Shown: piece by piece, positions 58,023 to 64,000 of the stretch
Numbering within the stretch: the stretch's first letter is position 1
Layout of the letters: each line of letters begins with the position of its first letter
Assembly: GCF_002105155.1 (NCBI RefSeq)
Contig: NW_019029003.1
Span: forward strand, 1 to 64,000
Direction: 5' to 3'
From: Lobosporangium transversale
Lineage: Eukaryota; Mortierellomycota; Mortierellomycetes; Mortierellales; Mortierellaceae
Length of the DNA: 64,000 bases
Notes under the pieces: model-generated
The model's database searches: none
What the model saw: the letters and a program-made list of their open reading frames with translations, nothing else
What the model was told of the DNA's origin: nothing
Program-made: the position numbers and the translations under genes

Positions 58023-61000
58023 GGCGGATGCTCTATCAATGGATTGGCACAGCGCCATATTCCTTAGTGCTCCACGAGTAGACGGACAAAACTCTTAACT
58101 CATAGCCTATTAAGAAAGAGAGGGGAGATAGATGATGGCACACAGGAGACCCCCTTACTCTTTTAATATTCAAATATGAAAATGCGATCTCGGATGTCAG
58201 ACACAGACACAGTGCACTAACAAACGCACGGCCTCTCTCTTTCACTCTTTTTTTTTTTTTTTTTTTTTTTTTTCTTCTACATCTTTCAGGTCGCCATTAA
58301 GCTGATCAGGAGACAGTCCGTCGATAATACACCACGCATCAACAAAATTGGACGAGAGATTTCTGTTCTTCGAGTAAGCATCAACACAGCCGTGACACTA
58401 GACGTTTTAAAATGATGTGTGTAATGTTTTTCTTTGCAAAGACTCGCATTCATTCTTATGTGGTATCTTTATCCGTCATCACTCTCTTTTTAGACTATTC
58501 GGCATCCTAACATTATCTCACTGTTTGATGTGATCGAGACTGAGCGCTACATTGGCATTGTCATCGAATATGCTTCAGGTAGCGTTGCATAGCCGCATGT
58601 GGATACAGCTCATGATCTCATCTTGATTTTCAAAATGGATGGAGGATTTATAATCGACGCATTGCTATATAACAAAACTAGGTGGAGAGTTGTTTGACCA
58701 TATCCTTGCCCACCGATATTTAAAGGAACGAGATGCATGTCGATTGTTTGCACAGCTGATGAGCGGCGTTCACTATCTTCATTCTAAGCAAATTGTGCAT
58801 CGTGATCTCAAACTGGTATGAAATATTGTTACTTCGTGTGCCGTGGAAATATAAGGCTTTGTTTTTTTATTTTATAAAGTTTTTAGGTGCTGATGTGTCT
58901 CCGCCTACTTTATACGCTCGCTGTCATAGGAAAACTTGCTTCTTGACAGAAACCGCAATATCATGATCACAGACTTTGGATTTGCAAATCAATTTGACGG
59001 CTCAACTAGAGATCTTATGTCAACATCGTGTGGATCGCCGTGCTATGCGGCGCCTGAGCTCGTTATTAGTGATGGTCTTTATGTGGGTACTGGTGTTGAT
59101 ATTTGGAGCTGTGGTGTCATCTTGTATGCGATGCTGGCAGGATACCTCCCTTTTGATGACGATCCTTCCAATCCTGATGGTGACAACATCAATCAGCTTT
59201 ATAACTATATCTTGGCCACAACGCTTGTGTTTCCAGAATATATTTCGTCAGATGCCCGTGATTTGTTGAGGATGATGCTAGTGCCTGATCCAGCTAAGCG
59301 CTGCAACATGAGGAGGATTATGAGCCACCGTTGGCTACGCCCATATGCCCAAATGTTCCAATACAGTATTGAAGATCTAGAGGTAAAGCAAATTGACTTT
59401 TTCAAAGATAATTTTTGTAGAGATCGTATTCATCCGTCTAATTAATTCGTCTGACATCTGAACAGGCACAAGCCATTGCCAGGCTCAATGGCACGGTCTG
59501 GATCCCACCACGACAGGCTTGTGCTGTCGAAGCAGCAGCAACAGCAAAATTGCAGCTAGCCAATGCTGGTCCTCCAAGACCATCTGCAGACGAAATCATG
59601 CCAAGGCGTCATACTATTTGGATCGAGTCTGTTCCGGATGCGCCGACTTGGGAGACAGGTCGTCCGCTACTCAAACCAGAAGAAGAACCACCACGACAAC
59701 CTATCCCTACTCATTCAGAGACAGCTATGGATATCGATAGAGAGGTAGTTGTTCAAGAGCCAGTGGTGGATGTGCCTCAGCAGGACGAGACAATGGAGTA
59801 TGTCCAGCAACCCAGCGAGCCCATCGATATCGATCCAACACCAGAGCTACCTCAGGACCATGGAATGGACAGAAATACTATGATGGACAGTGATCATCAA
59901 CTTAACATCACGTCTGAACCATCGACTGGATCGCCCGTTTCTATGCATAGCAATGATGACCATCAGACCAGCAGTGAGATGATACCATCGCCTTCAACAG
60001 CTGCGTCGCTGATTGCGAAGTCTTCTGTATCTGATAACATCGCTGCTCAAAACCGCGAGGAGATTGCCATGAAACTTGAGGTTGCAGAGCGCCCCAAGAC
60101 ACCAGAGAGAGTTGCAGAGATGAAGGCGAAGCCTAGCATCGAAAGTACTGTTGACATGTCACCCACGGCCACTTTTTCGCGTCGTACTGGCCAACACTCT
60201 AGAATTCGACCTACCACCATCCATGGAGAGCCCATGACACAAAGTTATAATTATCCTACATCAGCTTCATCCAAATATCATGAGCCTCTCCCCACTCCCA
60301 AACCTCGTTCGAAACCATCACAGGAAAATGCTTTCCTCACTCCGCCCAAAGCTTTTCATCAATCACATTACCAACAGTCATCTTCCTTATTGCAGCCACC
60401 TGTTGACTCTACAAATATCCCACCTGTACCTGTACCTGTACCCGGTCAACCAGAGTCGAAGCCTGTAACACATTCATCTAGTATGCCACCACCACCTGTA
60501 CCAGTATCTCCTGTTCCGGACAAAGTTCAGCGGAAAGGAACATCGTCTCCTGGACGCCTCTTCGGCTTTTTGGGCAATCTCTCCAAGAAACATGGAGAAT
60601 CAAACACCAATACTGTGTCGTCGCCCAAGATTACTCAAGAGGCAACCATGAATGGCGACTCTCCAAATTCGAGCACTCCTGCCACTTCTCCGTCTTCTAA
60701 GAAGCCAGGCTCCATTAACCAGGTCTTTGGTCGCTATCAACATCATCAACAGGAAAAGGCGAGTCAAAAGGGTAAAAGACGCAAGACGCTCAGTCTTGTG
60801 GGAGGCGCGGATGAGCATCATCTTCAACAGATCCATGGCGGTACTCGACCGCCCATGCCTTCAGCGGAGGGGCTCGGCATTATGGCTGCCTCCTCGAGCT
60901 CAAACACCGCCCAGAGAATTATGGGATGGCTACGACGCAAGTCATTTGGTATGATATGCGAAATACTATAACACTTCTTCTTTTCACACAATTTATAGCT

Positions 61001-62322
61001 GCATAATTTGCATCAAGATGAATTAGCTTGAGTTAACAAGTTCCTCTATTATAATACTTATAGCCAAATCTGATAGACCTCAGTTCGACGGGCTGGAGCA
61101 ACAGTTGCCCCATATCAATGGCTCGTCACCTTCATCAATACCAACGCAGACCAATCGCATATCTCGTGCTGGATCTGTATCGCCTCAGGAGTTGGAAATG
61201 GCAGGCATGCTTCAGTCAGGAACATTGTTATCTGGTCGTATGTCACAATCTGGTACCAACGCAGTTATTGGCAATGCTTCTACAGCAGTTGAGGGTGGAA
61301 GAGATCCTGCATTGGAGGCCCTTCTTCATAGATTGCCTTCCAACTGGACCGATTCCAAGCTGAAATGGCACTCTGGAGCCGTTGAGATTTCTGCACTCTC
61401 ATCGCGTCATCCTGTTGAGATTATGTTTGAAATCAAAAATGTCATTCTTCGCCTTGGAATGGAATTTAGAGTTGACTCGGACTTCAAAATCAAGTGCGTG
61501 CGAAGAAGGAGAAATGCGGATAATACATCAGATAGTAAGACACATCACCATTCATCTTCACTTTACGGCACGACGCATGTTCCAGACGACAATGTGAGCG
61601 TCATGTCCAGCAATATGTCTGCTGGTGAGGCATGGACATCGGCTAGAGGCGCAGGTGGATCTGTTATCGGCGGCAAGAAGAAGGGAGGTATTAGAACGCT
61701 GCTCTGGCGTAACACTACATCTTTGAGCTTACCTTCATCTCCTCCACCTCCTGTTCCACCCCTGCCTTCATCCCCTCGTGCTCTGCCTCAGGTGATGAAT
61801 GGGTCTACACAGGGCCTATCCTCACCCCCTGTTACTGGTTCTACAGCAACCAAGGAGATTGACTCAGATCATGGTGTATGGGTCAGTTCAGGTACGCCTA
61901 CTGGACTGGGCATAACTGCAACGGCTGTCAACGGTAACAGCAACGGCAGTCATCAACAAGCATCTACACCAGCTACACCAATGACAACGATAGCAGCAGC
62001 AACGACAGCATCACAAGAGGGCGGAATTGCATCTCTTCCTAGTAGCTCAACCATTGCCACGACAATGGCTGCCAATGTTGGACCAGAACCTTTATATGGT
62101 GAAGAGTCGATCGACTCGGGTGAAGAAGTGCGATTCTCGATCGAAGTCTGCAGGATCAAGAACCTGCCAGGTATCTACTGCGTAGATATCCGTCGTATGA
62201 AGGGCAACCTATGGGCCTACAAGTTCCTCTATCATGCCGTCCTCAACACCCTTGATCTCAATAGCAAGGGGGGCTATATCCCTACACTTCCTGACAATTT
62301 GAAGGTCGTGCAAGCCCAGTAG
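56353..62322 (+). CDS. Kin4-type CAMKL Ser/Thr kinase with C-terminal KA1 domain
   Basis: Seven exons (56353-56469, 58290-58373, 58494-58578, 58682-58815, 58930-59382, 59466-60948, 61064-62322) give about 1204 residues. Kinase domain, residues ~12-290: glycine loop [20 protein letters not shown] with the ATP Lys, catalytic loop HRDLKLENLLLD (across intron 4), DFGFAN, the activation-loop stretch [13 protein letters not shown] and [20 protein letters not shown]. The middle ~500 residues are Pro/Ser/Gln-rich. Near the end, [20 protein letters not shown] and [20 protein letters not shown] start a KA1-type region that resumes after a disordered insert as [20 protein letters not shown] and ends [15 protein letters not shown]1 domains bind acidic phospholipids and restrain the kinase. 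In ascomycete yeasts Kin4 relatives act in spindle-position control; that role is not shown here. Intron 1 is 1820 bp. Confidence 0.92.
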
Positions 62323-62994
62323 AGAACAATATCTACTAGCAGTATCATCAAATATTGCAGCCTTATATACATGACCAAAAGCTCGCCAATTCATATTCCC
62401 GCAGAAAAAAAAAAAAAAAAAAAAAAAATATCTGGGTCTTTTTTCTATACCTTTCTTATGTTTCTGTCCTAATTCCCATTAATGTCAAATTTTTGTTCTG
62501 CAACTGTTTCTTTTCTTTTTTTCTTTCTTTCATACATGACTTTATTTTATTTTTTATTTTATTTTTTTCTATTTATTATATTTATTAATCATTATTCATG
62601 ACACTCAAAAGAGAAAAAAAATAATAACAATGCTAATAAATGCTGTGAAAAAATAAAAATTAAAAAAAAGTAATGGAATTCAAAGCTCTATTTGAAATTA
62701 TTGTGATACGAATATTGAATAAATTATTTGTAAATTTCATTCTGCTGATTGCATGTTAATTAAAATAATAATTAAAATAAATAAGTAAAATAATTAAATA
62801 AAGTAGATATCAGGGATATAAAGAGAGAGCATTGACACGCGCTCATTGACTCTCTGGAATGGAAATATAAAAAAGAAAAAGGGCATAATCTTCATGAGCG
62901 ACGCAGGAAGTATCTTTTTTTTTTTTTTTTTTTTTTTTTTTAGACTAGTGCCTTACGTGGGTTCGACCACATAACTTCGTTAATCATAATCATT
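62323..62994. other. Convergent 3' region
   Basis: 3' ends of the kinase (+) and aspartic protease (-) genes. A-rich and T-rich runs, AATAAA/ATTAAA-like motifs near 62636-62810 that fit poly(A) signals for either strand, and a T run at 62914-62941. No gene seen. Confidence 0.5.
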
Positions 62995-64000
62995 CTAACG
63001 TCTCTTGGCGGGAGCGATGCCGATGGAGAGCCGTTCAAAGTCAAAGACACAGTAATTATTGCGGATAAAGACGTCGCCAAAGATCATGACATCTCCGGGA
63101 GTGGTAGTGACAGCGCTATAGCACCATCCAGGTTTGCGCATAACAGATTCTCTGATCAAGTCTTTTCTTCTGACAGAGAACGTGGTACCACCCATGGTAA
63201 AGTCGAGTGAACCCAAGGTTTGTTTTTTGACATCCTCACAAGGTAAGATCCAACCTTCCTGAGGATCGGAGGTTGCACCAATAGCCCTGTTGATTTCTTT
63301 GGCATATGGGATGGGGAAAACCAAGAGAGTGGTGCCAGTATCGATGATTGCCTCGCCATGAATATCAAGGTCTAGCCCATGAGCAACATTGTTAGCATTG
63401 TCGCCACGGTCATGGTGGACACTGATACTATCCACCTTGACCTGCCAATGCTTTGAATGGGTAACGGGCAAGTAAGTGAGGTTCCCGATGAAACGATCCG
63501 TGTCGATGGATCCAAAGATGAATTCGCCGTCGTTATCAGTATTATTCAGCCCTTTAATAGCAGGATCTTGTTGTTGTTGTTGTTGTTTTGATTGTCGATG
63601 TTCAGCGTCAGAGGAAGTAATGGAAGAAGAAGAAGAGCTACTATAGTCGTTGTCTGCTAGCCAAACTCCAAAGACGGGTGCAGCAATTAGCTCATGAGCC
63701 ATTAGGCCCTCCAAAACAGTGTTGCTGATTAATCCGGATCCGTTTTGTCTGTTGGTTAAATTAGTTTGAATTTCAAGTTTTTGTTGATGATCGATATGGA
63801 ACGTAGATAAGGTTGGGAATCCAAGACCAAAGACACCATCGACGACATCATCTAGGAAGCCAACAGACTCTCGATCAGCTAATCCGAAGAGTTGATTATG
63901 GATCGTGATATTCGAAAACTCAAGCCGATCAATCGCGAGCCGACCACTGGCAGAGGAGCCATCACCATATCTGATTTTCCAAGGAGCTTTGAGTTCGATA
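62995..64000 (-). CDS. Pepsin-type aspartic protease (A1), C-terminal part
   Basis: About 335 codons on the minus strand, open from the window edge to the stop at 62995; the 5' end with the first catalytic Asp is outside. Visible landmarks: flap region IRYGDGSSASGRLAIDRLEF, the strand VDGVFGLGFPTLSTF, a low-complexity Ser/Gln insert (about residues 120-145 of the visible part), GEFIFGSIDTDRFIGNLTYL, the second active-site motif HGEAIIDTGTTLLVFP, and the closing GDVMIFGDVFIRNNYCVFDF. Cys in ILPCED and PGWCYS likely form the C-lobe disulfide. It ends SIGIAPAKRR. Family members are secreted or vacuolar acid proteases; the poly-Ser/Gln loop insert is unusual for small secreted pepsins. Its start and any signal peptide cannot be seen. 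Confidence 0.92.
   Translation of the reverse strand, partial: IELKAPWKIRYGDGSSASGRLAIDRLEFSNITIHNQLFGLADRESVGFLDDVVDGVFGLGFPTLSTFHIDHQQKLEIQTNLTNRQNGSGLISNTVLEGLMAHELIAAPVFGVWLADNDYSSSSSSSITSSDAEHRQSKQQQQQQDPAIKGLNNTDNDGEFIFGSIDTDRFIGNLTYLPVTHSKHWQVKVDSISVHHDRGDNANNVAHGLDLDIHGEAIIDTGTTLLVFPIPYAKEINRAIGATSDPQEGWILPCEDVKKQTLGSLDFTMGGTTFSVRRKDLIRESVMRKPGWCYSAVTTTPGDVMIFGDVFIRNNYCVFDFERLSIGIAPAKRR

Noticed and set aside
62955-62980. GTGGGTTCGACCAC resembling a tRNA T-arm
   Set aside because: It forms a small hairpin, but a T run lies upstream where the rest of a tRNA should be, and the reverse strand does not fit either.

Overview
The window is nuclear DNA from a filamentous, early-diverging fungus, most likely Mucoromycota and possibly Mortierellomycotina. 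The clues are: genes split by several short GT-AG introns; fungal-type housekeeping genes (eIF2 alpha, L14, HAP2/NF-YA, cytosolic aspartate aminotransferase, a YPP1/TTC7-type TPR protein); a fungal Kin4-type KA1 kinase; and spacers and introns full of A or T runs of 10 to 35 bases. The phylum is an inference from content; no rRNA gene is present to confirm it. There is no operon logic, CRISPR or phage content.

Layout. 0-7 kb: 3' part of a TTC7/YPP1 protein, then eIF2 alpha (+), then a manganese-type cation diffusion facilitator (-). 7.7-10.1 kb: ribosomal protein L14 (-, first exon not resolved) and a weak Lys/His-rich reading frame. 12.6-15.4 kb: a PRM10/ThrE-type multispan protein. 16.35-17.61 kb: a dead Tc1/mariner element with matching 167-bp terminal inverted repeats. 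17.9-23.7 kb: a secreted lysyl-endopeptidase-like serine protease (+), a mitochondrial-looking TPR protein (-) and an AVT-type amino acid transporter (-). 25.0-26.75 kb: aspartate aminotransferase. 27.7-31.5 kb: a long low-complexity Gln/Ser-rich protein (-). 35.0-36.5 kb: NF-YA/HAP2. 37.5-38.0 kb: a small protein with DUF5648-like repeats. 41.8-43.4 kb: a Ser/Pro-rich hypothetical. 43.7-46.5 kb: a membrane-anchored class 3 (diacylglycerol-lipase-like) lipase (-). 46.5-56.3 kb: a gene-poor stretch with one Ser-rich hypothetical and decayed reading frames. 56.35-62.3 kb: a Kin4-type CAMKL kinase with a 1.8-kb first intron and a C-terminal KA1 domain. 63.0-64.0 kb: C-terminal part of a pepsin-type aspartic protease (-).

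The genes are mostly independent. The themes are translation (eIF2 alpha, L14), metal and amino-acid transport and metabolism (CDF, AVT, aminotransferase), secreted proteolysis (serine and aspartic proteases) and signalling or lipid turnover at membranes (YPP1, lipase, KA1 kinase). I did not find a convincing new multi-gene system. The points most worth following are the bacterial-type serine protease, the Asn where the lipase should carry its catalytic His, the decayed reading frames of the gene-poor region, the tandem hairpins near 36.8 kb and the sense-strand T tracts in introns.
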